From Lepturacanthus savala (lineage: Eukaryota; Chordata; Actinopteri; Scombriformes; Trichiuridae): a stretch of 64,000 nt of DNA. The notes beneath the pieces are model-generated. The model saw only the letters and a list, made by a program, of their open reading frames with translations. It was not told the DNA's origin and made no database searches. A program made the translations under genes and the position numbers. This document shows positions 49,331 through 61,663 of this stretch, piece after piece. Where the stretch lies: NCBI GenBank assembly GCA_030544235.1, contig CM060462.1, positions 2,467,501 through 2,531,500 of the forward strand. The letters are read 5' to 3'. Each line of letters begins with the position of its first letter. The first letter of the stretch is position 1.

Positions 49331-52300
49331 TTGGCTGCCAATTATTACAAAAATACAAGCCACAGATGGCACCATATCAGAATAACAAGACATTAATTAC
49401 TTTTTATTCCTCCCTATAGCCTTTAGTTCTCAGGTTAATAGCACCATGGTCATCTCGGTGGTCTAGATATGAAGTGCAGCCTCATTTCTGTGCTCTTCAG
49501 ACTGGACAGATGTCACTTGCAGCTTTGCAGGACAGCCGTTGTAGGCTGCTCCGATATTAATGATTAATCATGAAGGTTTAGCAGGTCAGGAGTGTCTGAA
49601 CGGGTGATACAGCCTACGCTAATCACCAATGGCTCTCAGAGAAAACAGATTTACGGCATGAGGAGCGATTCTGCACAATAACTGAGCCCAACACACAACC
49701 TTTGCTGGTAGATATGACTGTAACAACAGAGTTTTACAAGACCCAACCCAGTGTGAATCTAATCAGCCAATAAAATCTTGCCTTCAGATTGGATTCTATA
49801 GTATCTCATTAATTTCATCTTTCAAATTAGAGAAAGTGTGAAACCTGGCACCTGTTCTTAGATTACTGTGAAAATTAGATTAGATTAGGAGCCTCCTACA
49901 TCTTGACTGCTCTGTTTCTCTTTAGTATACATCTTGAAGATTCAGTAAAAACAATTATATTATTATAATTAATATATATACTGTGTTCACAGAGATTTAG
50001 GTACAAATAATTACTCGGTCGAGGTGTCTGAGCATTGTAGTTTGCATTAAAATGATCATTTTGTTAACTTTCTGGGACCTTTGTTGTAAAGTAATTACTA
50101 TTTGGTTGCGGTTGGGGAATGAACGTGGTCAAAGTTAAAAGAAAACCTCTTTTTAATGGGACAATAACAAACGTTAAACTTCTATTCAAAGAAGTTCTCT
50201 GCACAGTGTTGCATATGCAGTGCAGCAGCTGTAGCTGTCCAGATGGGTTAATTAATGACACTAATTGTCCTCAGCAGCACCTGGGTTGTATTAGCTCCTG
50301 CTAAAGAGACTATAAAATAAATATATGAATACACCAAGTGGTCATTTGTCTTGTTTTGTTGTGTTTTTATTTTTGGTCTTAATAAGCCAAACACTATTCA
50401 TAAACTATCCATTTATCCTACACCTGCCCAATCTGCAATACATAATCCCTTTTACTCTTCCATATCCCTGCCCCCTCTCCCAATAAGCCTCAGCAATACA
50501 GGTCAATGGTAGATAATGTTATGATGCAACTCTTGGCATAATGAATGGTTTTCATTTTGCTCTGTTACTGTAATCCTGGACAAAAGTGGCAGCTATTGTA
50601 GACACAACAGCAGGGGTCCATCAGTTACTCAGGGATAAAGCCAAGAAAAGAAATGTGTCATGTTTCGTAGATTAAAATGTGTCCAATAGAAAATTACAGC
50701 TCCAGGCCAAAATCATATATTATCATCTGCCCCTAGAGGTAAAATAAACAATCCACATTTTTACTAAACAGATGCCAGCTGTGAAGCTGGATTCCCGTGA
50801 TACAAAGCTGGATGTATTCTCTATCTGAAGGCCATTGCACTGTAGCTCCGCAGGGTTTATTTTTTTAATTGAAAGGCTTTAATTTATTTTGTTTTCCATT
50901 CCACAATATAAACTGAATTATCTGAAAACTGCAGCAGTCCTTTTGTTCACTGATAATTTAGAAAATCTTAGGAATAGAACATTTATATTTGTATCATATG
51001 CTCCTTGTTCCTCAAGAATCTGCTGCATCTTTGACCTCGACCTTCATTTTTCACACAGGGAAGAAAAACTGGCTACGTAGACATAATCAAGACCCTTGTT
51101 TATTCTTTAAAGGAGTGTGGGATGGTTCTGTGGCGAGTAAAGGCAGACGTACAAATGTGAGCTTCAACCTAATAAGAGGCTTTGTCTTCGGCCTGGCAGC
51201 CTCCAGGGATCCATGTTTGCAAACGTGTTTGTTGCAATAAAAATCTGAAAGTCATTTTCATTAAGAGAAACAATTCCCATGACATTCCAACACAGGGATT
51301 TTTAATTATTCATGATTGTATTAATATTACATGGCAACATTACCATGTTACCTGTTTGTTGTAGTGTACGTGTGTGTGGCACTGTGTTATTTTACTATTA
51401 AGGGAAGGGTCAGGATTTCCCATATAACAGTAAGGTTATGGTAAAACTAATCCTCCATGGAATTAATCATACTCAAAATAATGGCCTCATAATTTTAGAT
51501 TGACTATTGGATGGCCTCCATTAAGGCTTTGTTATAAGGTCACAGTGGGGGTATCACCTGCCAGAGCACCAGGTGTCAGGGATCATCTAAGGATGTGTCC
51601 TGACTATTATTATAAAAATCCGCAGGGACCTCAAACAATTAAAAATAGTCCACTTATAGGTCCATGCCATTCCTGTTCCTTCAGAGAACCTCTGCATATA
51701 ATGAGGATGTAATGGGGTTGGGAGTCAGCATTGGAAGCTGCTAATAGCTGAAGTCTTGACTCAAGACTTGTCATATGAAGCTGTGCAATTCAACGGAAAT
51801 ATTGCTTCAAACAGAATAAAGTAAAATAATTAATAATGAAGTGATAATTTAAATGACGAAACAATTCACAATAATTATCTACAAACAAATAAGCAAAAGC
51901 TGCAGAAAAATGATCAGGTATATTACATTTTTAACCTAATATTAAACAAGAAAATGGAAAATAAAGTGCAATTTGTATAAATGCATTTTGTGATTTATCT
52001 TTTCGACGTGTGGTCAGTGTGTTGGTCATCCTGTTTTATTCGACAATTTCATTTTTAAAACAACAGCTCTGCCAGGGCATTGAGTTCTTGCATAAACAGA
52101 TCACAATAAAGCCCTAAGGCCTATTTCTATTGTGTCCCATAACTAACACATGCTGACTTTTATCCAGTCACACTCTTTATGTGAACCACAGTGCACCTAC
52201 TCCTCCAACTACTACTGTTTATAACGGTGCATAGACAGAGAACAGAGGTGCAACAAACACATAAATGTGGTATGATGTGCGTTTTATCTTGCCGTGAAAA

Positions 52301-52867
52301 AATAAAAATAAAACAGCAGTTTGAAGCAAAAATCTATGGTCAGAGTCTCAACAAATCATGGATTTTGTGGAGCCCACAGTGCGATGAGAGCATGTGGTAG
52401 ATGAAGCATGAAGATGAAAAATGGTTCCCAGCCTAGAGTCCGTGAACAGAGGCAGACAGGCGAAGTTGGAAACCTATGACCTGAGCCCTGGATGATGGAT
52501 GCAGAGGATTTGTAGGCAGTGTAACAGTACGACGTGAATTAGGCATTCATGCACTGAGTTTAAAGCAGGCTGTTCAGAAGAAACAGTGGGAGCTATGTCA
52601 GTGGCTGAGGAGAGGACATACAGACTAAAGCTGGATCAGTGTATTATTCTGAGATATATTTTCAGTTTGAGAGTTTGAGCTGAGAAGGATTTCAGCTGTT
52701 TTTCAGTCAGCATAGCTGGACTTTTTATGTATCAAGTCCATTTGTATTTGCCTCCTTTCTACGGGTCTAACTACATTTGCTTTGGATTTTGTTTAACAAA
52801 TTGCAGATATTTCTTGCTATCAATATGACTTCATATAGAAACTCCATGACAGTCGTTTGTATAATTG
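49331..52867. other. Long unannotated sequence
   Basis: No gene is recognised. The parts about 49540-49640, 50190-50300 and 50760-50900 have repeat-free, balanced sequence with TAAT-type words (gatattaatgattaatcatg, ttaattaatgacactaattg) and could be conserved non-coding DNA. No bordered transposon is seen. Confidence 0.35.
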
Positions 52868-53040
52868 TATAAAGGTAGAATGTGTAATTTCTTTTGGCAT
52901 CTAGCGGCAAGGTTGCAACCAAATGAATACCTCAAGTGTACAGGAGAACCTGCGGTTGCCCTGAAACATGAAAGGCCGTCTCAAGAGCCATTGTTTGGTT
53001 TGGACTTCTAAAATCACATATTGGTACAACATGGTGGCTC
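52868..53040 (+). mobile_element. Left half of a common fish MITE
   Basis: tataaaggtagaatgtgtaa, then tttcttttggcatctagcgg, aaggttgcaaccaaatgaat, ggagaacctgcggttgccct and aacatgaaaggccgtctc, then the 'acaacatgg' phrase, follow the order of a widespread fish repeat whose ends are TTAAAGGTAGAAT and a tail ending CTTTAA. Only the left half is present before unrelated sequence. Confidence 0.6.
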
Positions 53041-53252
53041 ACTTGCTGCTCAATCTAAGGCAGGAGTTTCAAACTTAAATTGTCTCAAGTGGCTTATAGG
53101 ACTGTGGCGGCAGGTGCAAAAAGTTGCAGTGACAAGCGGCACAACTAAAATATTCTTTTCTAGAAGGCCTTGGGTATGGAAGAGAGTGATGATACCTAAA
53201 TATTATGGCTGGATAAATAACCAAAATTATATCAGAAGCAAACATACTTAAT

Positions 53253-53589
53253 ACTTTCTCTAGTGGGTGACACAGTGGGGCAGTGGGTAGCGCTGTTGCT
53301 TTACAACAAGAAGGTCGCAGGTTTAAGACCTTGAGCTGGGACCTTTCTGTGTGTAGTTTGCATGTTCTCCCTGTGTCACCGGCTTCCTCCCACTGTCCAA
53401 AAATATACTGAGGTTAATTGTAGACTCTTATTTGCCTATAGGTGTGAGTGAATGGTGTATGTGCCCCCTGATAGGCTGGCGACCATCTAGGGTGTATCCC
53501 TGCCTCTCGCCTGTAATGGGATTGGCTCCAGCAGACCCCTGTGACCCTAATGATGAACAAGAAATAGAAAATGACTGACTTTCTCCAGT
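53253..53589 (+). mobile_element. V-SINE, full length
   Basis: The SINE body is 53265-53577 in plus orientation. The head gggtgacacagtggggcagt plus gggtagcgctgttgc holds the A box, and ggtcgcaggtttaagacc the B box, of a tRNA-type pol III promoter. The central part (tttgcatgttctccctgtgt) and tail (aagaaatagaaaatgactg) follow. ACTTTCTCTAGT (53253-53264) and ACTTTCTCCAGT (53578-53589) agree at 11 of 12 bases and mark the target duplication. It is the most complete copy in the window. Confidence 0.92.
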
Positions 53590-55440
53590 TGGCGCATTCA
53601 TAAACTGTCAGTTACAGCTCCCTGCATGCACAGATCTCTCCTTAAACACCATGAAAAGGAGCAGTGAAGAGAGCAGAGAAGCTTGTGCAACAGCAAGTCA
53701 CTGACCATAAAAGACAATAGACACAGCACAGACTCTCACACTGAGATGCTTCCCTGTAAAGCCGCTGTTTCCCTGCTCTGCTGTACCCTGCCTTTCAATG
53801 AGGGCCGGTCTGTCTGTGAGGCGGCAGTGCCGACACAGGGAAGCACTCGAGTTGAGATCTACTCTTGTTACTTTATTGTAAGTGCAATAAAAGCTAATTG
53901 AATCCATAATGGTTACAATGGTAGAGGCTCAGTGGACGATGACATCGTTATTCGGCCCAACTGTTGGACAGAGAGAGAACTGTGAGAGCTGTGTAAAAAA
54001 TAAAAAAGACAACTTAAACTTCATTCAATTAAGTCTGAAATAATAGTGATAGTTAATCACCCGGCCCTGATAAACAAGACCCTTGCTTAGGTTGAAGTCC
54101 ACTATGAATTACAAAAGGTAAAAACAACTGCATTTCAGGAGTGTAGTTGTTTCCACCTTTTTATTAGGAGACATTTCTGTGGAGAACATGGGTGCAACTA
54201 ATAACACTGACAGTGGATCTGGCCCATCCAGATGTCCTTGTAAGTCATGACACAGAGCCAGCATGCACAGCTTGACGGCTTTGAAACTTTGGAATGCAGT
54301 CATCATTAAAGTCACACCAGTGTCTGAGGGTGCTGAGAAAAGGAAATTGAAAACAGCTGTATGAATGAACAATATGTGTCGCTATAAAGTTTGTAACTGC
54401 CCTACATGTATTTTTTTAATTTGATCTCTTTTAGCTCGAGGCTAATCCTCCAATAGTCCATCAATCATATGAGAATTTCCTCATCTGATGTGGTTAAGTT
54501 TTAGAAAATATGTTTTTGGTTATGTTTTTCATAACTGTTCATGCACCCTGATCTCCTGTCTGCATGGACAAATAATTCTTATGGCTCCTAATCAGTGTTG
54601 CAGCTTGAATGCAAACATACATTATTTGATGCATTCACTGAAACAACTGATTCTGTTGTTTTCTTTTGGAAAACCGTCTTGAATATGCAGTCTTGGTGAT
54701 AATTATATGCTTAAAAATAGTATTTAAAAGTAAATGGACCAATAATTGTCCAGATTAAGATGTCAATAAAATGCTAAATAGTCATTTATCCTAAATTGGA
54801 TGATGGTTCACCGTTTTTAAAATGAAGATTGAAGCAACTTAACATTCAGCCAACAAGCTTTCCGAAGCATAGGACCTCTATTGCTTTTTGGTGCAATACT
54901 TGGTGTGATACTCAACCACAGTCTCTATAGCAAAATAAATTCATTCATTCCTCCCTGAGAGTGAAGGCTGCTCGCTCATGATGAACAATATTCACTGTTC
55001 TGCACTAGAGAAAAGAAAATTAAATTATTGTGTTATCTGTGATAGTCAGAGCTTTCAGTACTGTCTCCATCTCCCTCCAGGCCGTCGCCCCAATCTCTCA
55101 CACTGCTTTTCCTCAAAACCATCAAGCATAGTGAAACAGTGAAATACGACAAGTGTGAGTCACAGACTGCAATAACATTGGCATAAATCATTTGAGCACA
55201 TGGTCATAGTAATGAAAAATAAATAAATGAATTTTGTCGTTGAACTGTATGTAATTGAAAGACTACAGACAGTCGTGTTTGCGGCGTCAGTACCCTCCTT
55301 CTCCTGCTGTCTACAATGAGCAAACCCTGTTGCTTCTGTGACTAAACACAAAGACATTGCATAAATTAGCTGCAGCTACAGGGGGTACTCATGTCAGTTT
55401 TTTTTAAGTAGGTATTTTCAAGGGTAAAGTGCTCATTTTC
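53590..55440. other. Unannotated sequence
   Basis: Nothing recognised. Frames near 53683-53907 on both strands and 54109-54372 (minus) have no known domain. Confidence 0.4.
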
Positions 55441-55788
55441 ATCTCATCCCATCTTCTATAGCCACTTATTCCTCATTAGGGTCACATGGTCTGCTGGAGC
55501 CAATCCCAACGCATAACGGCAAGAGGCAGGGATACACCCCAGATGGTCGCCAGCCAATCGTGGGGCACACACATCATTCACTCACATCTTCACACCTACA
55601 GGCAATTTAGAGTCTCCAATTAACCTCAGCATATTTTTGGACTGTGGGAGGAAGCTGGAGAACCTGGTGAAAACCCACACAGACACAGGGAGAACATGCA
55701 AACTCCACACAGAAAGGTCCCAGACCCAGGACCAAGGAGGTCTTGAACCTGCGACCTTCTTGCTGTGAGGCAACAGCGCTAACCCCTA
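55441..55788 (-). mobile_element. V-SINE, head-trimmed
   Basis: Minus-orientation copy from an atctcatcccatctt-type tail through ggtcacatggtctgctggag, ggtcgccagccaatcgtggg and aacatgcaaactccacacag to caacagcgctaacccct. The outermost tRNA-like bases are missing and an AATAAT-type run follows at 55793-55809. Its tail type matches the fragment at 9.8 kb. The frames at 55582-55825 are repeat-derived. Confidence 0.87.
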
Positions 55789-57239
55789 CTGAGATAATAA
55801 TAATAATTCTTTTCTTTCTTTTCATAATAGCAAGGGGTAAGCTTCATTTCAATAGTTGTTTCAGCCCTCATTACAACAAATCAGCCTCATGGTATGTTTT
55901 GAAGCTATAGAGAATAGTCTTTCCTGTCAAGTGTTTGTCATTACAATTACACTATAAATAGGCATTCATTTAGATTTTCTCCCCGCAGGGTGTAAAGCAA
56001 TGAAGACCTATGTGAGCTCTACCAGTGCATTTGATACCTTCTGTAATGAGGATGATATTACGTCTCTTTGACAATATGGTCTCTTGTGTGAGCTTCATCC
56101 TAATACCCACTAATGAACTCGAGTTGTCAAAACCTACAATCATTGTCAGCTGTGAGGAATGTACCCAACAGGGACCACTCACTCAATTATCTTTCATAGC
56201 ATTGTTATGGTGCACTATTTAAAATCATTAAAAATACAATGTAAAGGAACCTGTGCTGCTGCTCTGCAACATCTCAGCTGGGTTGTCCTTTCTTTAAAAA
56301 GGGCCTCGTAACATTTTAGTTTGCACTTGGGGAGTGTTTCTTTCTTTTTTTTTGTTTTTTTGTTTGGTTGGGGGGGTATTGTGTTTGTTTTTTTTTTCCT
56401 CCACAGGCCTATTAAGCATGCAAAACAAGTGCCAGGTACAAAAAAATGACACTTTGTGTCTTTGTTTACAATTTATTTAAGTACTATGCAAATAAGTCAA
56501 ACTACAACAGGAATCCAAGCGCACTTAATAACCTATTTTGCTTGCAGGCTGTGTAGCAACACAATCAACAATGGCGAACTGTAGGACACTCTTGAGCCAC
56601 TTCATCTCATTTGGCATGACAGCTGTGGTGAGGATATGAATAATGCGGCTGAAAAAGTGATAGGAGACAATGCTACTTTTGAAGAAAGGCACAAAAACAC
56701 ATGCATAATGTCATGACTTGCAGCATCTAAATAAATAGTAAGTGTTACGCATCTACACTGTTCAGAGACATTTTCAGACTTTGCAGTAGAAGTGGTTTGG
56801 CATTAGACTCGATTTTAATTGATCTGAATAGATTATAGCTTCTGTGATCTGTGAATCAGCAATGTAACTTTCCCTCCACCTACATATGGTGACTGTTGCA
56901 CTGTTTTTAAGTGGAGAACTTATTTAACATTACCACATCACCCTATTAAAGAGATTATTACCTCATTAATATAGGCTTACGGTTATTACAAGATATTGCT
57001 TGGCAGGGCAGCAATGGCTCAGAAGGTAGAGGGGGTGCAGCGCCACTTCTCTCTAGATGCAGAACATGCTGTGTGTAGGGCCTCATGGCCTATGAGGGGC
57101 CAATAGATAGATAGATAGATAGATAGCACAACATATTCTATACAAACATAATCAACACCATTGAATAACAGGTGCATGCATACTTAGACACTGTCAGACA
57201 GCACAATCACACCATTACAGACAGTCAGATGCTATATAT
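55789..57239. other. Unannotated sequence before the LINE relic
   Basis: T- and G-rich low complexity occurs at 56340-56400. At about 57003-57035 the phrase cagcaatggctcagaaggta then gaggggg looks like a tRNA-derived SINE head (A box), but nothing that follows supports a complete SINE. No gene is recognised. Confidence 0.4.
57103..57126. repeat. (ATAG)6 tract
   Basis: Six ATAG units, reading CTAT on the minus strand. It lies about 140 bases beyond the stop codon of the minus-strand LINE and is probably the simple-sequence 3' tail of that element. Confidence 0.95.
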
Positions 57240-57895
57240 ACACTTCCGGGGGGGTCCAATGCAGGGTTACTGAGGGAGGTTGTTTAGTGCAGTGATAGCA
57301 GATGGACCAAAGCTTTTGTTGAAGCATGCCCGTCGCCATCTGAGGGTCCTCTACCTACAGCCGGATGGAAAAGCAGTGTGAAGTGTGGGTGGAGGGGGTG
57401 AGTGTGATCTCTGGTTATTGAATGTGCAAGGCATGTGACAGCTTTGAGGTTGAGATCAGTTAGGTTGTGTGTGGGGTGTTGAATGATTTTGGATGCTGTG
57501 TGTGTGGTTTTTGTGGGTTTGTTTCTGTTGCTGGTGGAGAGCATGTTGCAGAGCCAGGATGAGCAGTACAGCAGAAAGGGCTGGATGATGGTAGAGTACA
57601 AAAGGGACGAGAGGTGAGGGGCAACAGAGAGGGCACGGAGTTTCCGGATGACATAAAGCCTCTGTTGAGACCTTTTGTGGATGTCGGTGATGTGTCGATC
57701 AAAAATGAGTTGTCTAAAGTCTATTGTCTAAAGTGAGTCCCAGGTATTTGAAGTGGCTGACCTGTTCCACCCTTTGGTTGTGGATGGAGGTGGGGGCCAG
57801 ACCAGGAGGGTGTGTGTGTGTGAGTTGTGAAAGACCATTTCTTTGTTTTAGCCACATTTAGCTACAGAAAGTTGGTGGTCATATGTTGGCTCATA
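57127..57895 (-). mobile_element. Non-LTR retrotransposon, reverse transcriptase C-terminus and 3' tail
   Basis: Reading the minus strand from about 57890, the frames give KEMVFHNS, then VEQVSHFKYLGLTLDN (the FKYLG block that follows the catalytic palm in these reverse transcriptases), then RSQQRLYVIRKLRAL. Next come LYSTIIQPFLLYCSS and NMLSTSNRNKPTK, then THPLHPHFTLL, and after a frameshift a RWRRACFNKSFGPSAITALN-type end with stop TAA at 57267-57269. At least two frameshifts are needed. This arrangement fits the CR1/L2/Rex1 group of fish LINEs. The catalytic domain and endonuclease are missing, so it is a 5'-truncated insertion. The 105- and 80-codon frames at 57284-57702 are its pieces. 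Confidence 0.8.
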
Positions 57896-58257
57896 CCATC
57901 AATAGGTTTTTTGGTATTTTATGTAGGTAAAATGATGCCATTTCTTAGTGAATTTAATTCATAACAAGATAAGATGAAATAAATTAAAACAAATTAAGAT
58001 AATACTTGATTTGAGACATAATGGAGAAATGTAAAGTATTGCATCAGCAAAAAAGCAATGTATGAATATAGAACCTAAGTAAGTGCAAAATGTAAAAAAA
58101 AAAGTAGGCTATATAAAAATAATCAAATATAGAAATGTTATTATTGGTTGTAATTGTATTTGCATTAATTGCATTTTAATTTCTGTGAGGTTACAATTTG
58201 CGTTGATTTCATTGTGTAATTTAACATGTAGATGAAAATAAAATTTGGCAATTTGGC
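57896..58257. other. Unannotated AT-rich spacer
   Basis: AT-rich sequence with no recognised gene or element. Confidence 0.4.
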
Positions 58258-58488
58258 CAAAGGTGGCCCTGAGTGGGTGGATAGGTGGTTTAAATTCCAG
58301 CTCCTCCAGTCCACATGTCCCTGGACAAGATACTTAGCCCAAATTGCTCCTGATGAGCTGGAGCACCTTACATGGCAGCCTCTACAATCAGTGTATGAAC
58401 GTTTGTGAATGGGTGGAAGTTGGCATGGGTGTAAAGTGCTTTGTGTGGTCTGTCTATACTAATAAAGTCAATTTACAATGCCATTTAC
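58258..58488 (+). mobile_element. tRNA-derived SINE, second family
   Basis: A degenerate tRNA-like head (gtggccctgagtgggtggat, with ggtttaaattccagctcctc at the B-box position) leads into cagtccacatgtccctggac, ccaaattgctcctgatgagc, catggcagcctctacaatca, gtgtaaagtgctttgtgtgg and a tail aataaagtcaatttacaatg then ccattta. This order matches a SINE very common in spiny-rayed fish, whose 3' end reads 'tataaatgcagtccatttacc'. No clear target duplication was found. Confidence 0.7.
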
Positions 58489-59329
58489 TTGTTAATCTGT
58501 GCAAAGCTGTTAAATGCGTTTGGGATTTGTTCACCAGTCAGTTGTCACATTTGTTCTTGGACTAGACAAGACGGAGCTCATAGAACACAGCATTACATTT
58601 GCCATGCAGTACTATTGTTGTAACAAGAGATTGTGATATACTTTAAAGTAATATTACAGAATGATTTACTTTGGACAGGACTATCTAAAGAACTGGCGGC
58701 AGTGGAACATTAGGGGTAAAGTGAACAGGAGGCCAAACCCATCAGAGTTCATGTAACCTTTGTTTCTTGTGTAAGTGACTGGTTTGCTGCCAATGGTTCC
58801 CCAAGATTAATATAAATGAGCTTTCCCCTGTGCCCTACATACATGACTGTCAAGCTTTTCCATATTTTCTCTTTCCCATAACCTTCTCCCCTCATTGTTC
58901 TGCCTACAGGAGCATAAAAAAACAGTGCACACATATCTGTCATCACAAGCAATAGTGATCGGCAGCCTTGCCTATCCATTATTACCCATGAAATTCAACG
59001 AGTGAAGCATAAAATTGAAATGAAGAGCTGATATGTATTGTGATGGCTCATTTCCTTATTCTACATCTCCGCATTAATTCTAATTATGCACAAGCTGTCC
59101 CCACTTCCCTTCTATGAGAGGTTTCTGTGTCAGGGTTTCTGTCAGAGCTGCCTTTCCATGATAAACTAGCAGGGAGAGCCCATATTCCTCACTGCCAGAG
59201 ATAGGCTTCACACACATCTGGAAGCCTATTTATCAGGTAGTGCCACCACTGGTGCAGAAGACGCACGAGTAGCTACACCTTACTGTGTTCAGTACTGCAC
59301 AATAGTAAGTGCTACACATTTATACATAC
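58489..59329. other. Unannotated sequence
   Basis: No gene or bordered repeat recognised. Confidence 0.4.
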
Positions 59330-59935
59330 TTAAAGCGGAATTTTAGCATTTTTCAACACATTTTCCTATCTTTCAGTGTTTCAAATTGGTGCAGTGTTGA
59401 ACAAGCACCAGCTGCACACTGCACAGCCAATGTGCTATAATGGAGGCGGATAGGGCATGTATGCCCAGCTGTGTTTGTGCTCTATAAGCAATAATTTTCA
59501 CCTTTGTCAGGCTCAGATTGTTATCATATTGTTCCGTTCACAACAAAAGACCCTACAGAAATCAACAGCAGCAGCCAGCAGCACCTACCTCTGTTCTCCA
59601 GCTCTTTCTTTCAGGGCTGGCCGGCTCCCAGCAGCTCAGGTTTCCACACACAGATGAATTCCTGCAACAGCACAACTCTCACAAGACTCGGGGAGGCTTC
59701 CACCATCAGCCTAGTGATAACAATCTTAGCCTGGCAGGGGCAAACAAATATTGTTTATAGAGGACAAACACAGCTGGACATACATGCCCCATCTGCCTCT
59801 ATTATAGCGTGTCAGCTGTAAATGTGGGCTGCTGATTCATGCTCAATACAGGAACAAATAGAAACGTTTCTGCTCAAATCACTCTAATAGACCTTTAAAG
59901 GGTCCAGGTTAAACCATGCAGAAATTCTACTTTAA
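59330..59935. mobile_element. TTAA-ended MITE, copy B, with internal inverted arms
   Basis: Left end TTAAAGCGGAATTTTAGCAT; right end ATGCAGAAATTCTACTTTAA, an imperfect inverted repeat. A TTAA at each extreme may be the target duplication. Inside, 59424-59498 and 59745-59818 are inverted copies of each other over about 75 bases (for example gggcatgtatgcccagctgt against acagctggacatacatgccc). The interior shares blocks with copy A at 35784-36444. There is no transposase frame; the 105-codon plus frame at 59504-59821 lies across the inverted arm. TTAA targets are used by piggyBac- and Kolobok-type transposases, so one of these may have mobilised it. Confidence 0.75.
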
Positions 59936-60309
59936 TGTGCAGCACCCATACACACATGATTACATATTCTTGTTGACAACATTACTTATTACTTAACAGA
60001 CATTTGTTTTTCTGAGGATGAGAAATATGTGATGTTCTGTGACATGTTATGAACTTCAGCTAAACTTCATTCATAATGGCCCAGCCTGGAAAGAGATTGG
60101 GACCCATTTGCAAGTGTTACTCTGATTATTGCAATAAAACTTTGAAAGACAGTTTTCTCTGTGTGAATTTATCATTGTTACAGGTATAATTTCCACAGCA
60201 GTAAGAAAAGGTAGTGATGGCAACTTGGTCTCTCAGACAATAAGTGAACAAATCTAATTTCTGTAAACATATTTGTACATTTCACAGCAGCTGATTACAG
60301 TGTTTTTTA
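59936..60309. other. Unannotated spacer
   Basis: Nothing recognised. Confidence 0.4.
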
Positions 60310-60420
60310 TTTTATTTAATCAGGAAAAAAAGTCTCATTTAGATTAAACCTGTTTTATAAGAGCGAACTGGCCAAGAAAGGTTGCAGCACAACAACAACC
60401 CAATTCCATGCAACACAAAC
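60310..60420. repeat. Fragment of a common fish dispersed repeat
   Basis: tttatttaatcaggaaaaaa, then gtctcatttagattaaacct, gttttataagagcgaactgg and ccaagaaaggttgcagcaca follow the order of a frequent teleost repeat that typically reads 'tttatttaaccaggaaagtcccattgagat'. Sequence to about 60730 may belong to the same relic. Class and borders are not determinable here. Confidence 0.45.
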
Positions 60421-61663
60421 AAAATTACACAAAAGTTCTTTGAGCTAAAAGATCAAGCGATAGTCTAGTCAAAGGCTCTTGTATTTCTGTATGAACTTTG
60501 AGAACAGACAGCAGCAACAAATCCTGCAAGGAGAGGAGTAAACCATAACTCCCGGCACTTTCTAAAATATAAAAGCAAAGGTAAAAAGCAAGTGAACCAA
60601 GAATTGCCATATGAATAACAACATACCAAAGAATAAGTCTGCAAATGACCACAGCCAAGCCTATCCTGCACGATGCAATGATAAATAAGGACCCTGCACT
60701 TGTAACACATCTAAATGCACCAAGTTTCAACCTATCTAGTGCCTGGAGGAGACATGCAAATATAAGACATTATAGAGTGAACAGTTTATAATGTGGTAGA
60801 ATACAGTTGTGTAAAAGTGTGAACTCTCAGGGTTTCAATTTTTCAATGGCACAAATTAAAGTAGTAATGTTGTGACAGCAGCCATGTTAGTGGGTTCATT
60901 CTACAATGGGTTTTTGCATCTTTGCAGGATTTTTCTTTTATTAGTCGGTTTGTTTGTCTTTGCATCCATTTGTAGAGGATTTTATGCACACCAGACTGCT
61001 GTGTTGAGGTCTTCTTGCATGTGTTGATTGCAAATTACCCTCTTGCAGCACTAACCAGCTGCAGACTCTTGTTCCCTGCACAATCACAGTGCTGCTCCTG
61101 CACACCGCTCAGCCTCTTATTGACTTTTCAATGTGGGGGATTGTGGGAACGCAGGTGTGCATGTTTATCTGTGTAAACACTTGCTTTGACACTGAGTAGA
61201 AGGAAGAGCCTCGTGGACATAGAGAGGAGCCGTTAAATGAACAAATATCTGTTTGCTATTACATTGTTTTAAATGCTGCTGCATCCAAACCCCTGGAAAA
61301 ACTCGACCAAACTGGTACCTTAGTGAATCAATTGTTCTTGAAGGTACTTGGATTGATTATCCACATGTGTCCATGTGTTTGTGCTGTCACAATGATGTTA
61401 TAAACACATCTGTGTTTTCCATCCTGCATTTCTGTAATTTGTCTTTTTTTCTATTCTGTACACACAGTATCTATTGCCTGTCAGCTCTTTCCCAGGAGTG
61501 AATCCTTCCCTTTTTGAGGTTTTCTTTCATTTGTGTGATATTGTGCTATACAAATATAATTGATTTGACTTAACTATCAAAACTCTACGTAATATGAATT
61601 TTGGCTTCAATAATTATTTTCTGGTTGTCATTACAAATTTGCAACAAGCTTATAAGTAAGAAG
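60421..61663. other. Unannotated sequence
   Basis: No gene is recognised; the overlapping minus frames at 60425-60730 have hydrophobic stretches but no known domain and no supporting exon signals. Confidence 0.4.

Noticed and set aside
57003..57035. tRNA-like A-box phrase (tggctcagaaggtagag) as a SINE head or tRNA gene
   Set aside because: No B box at the right distance and no cloverleaf; at most a broken SINE start.
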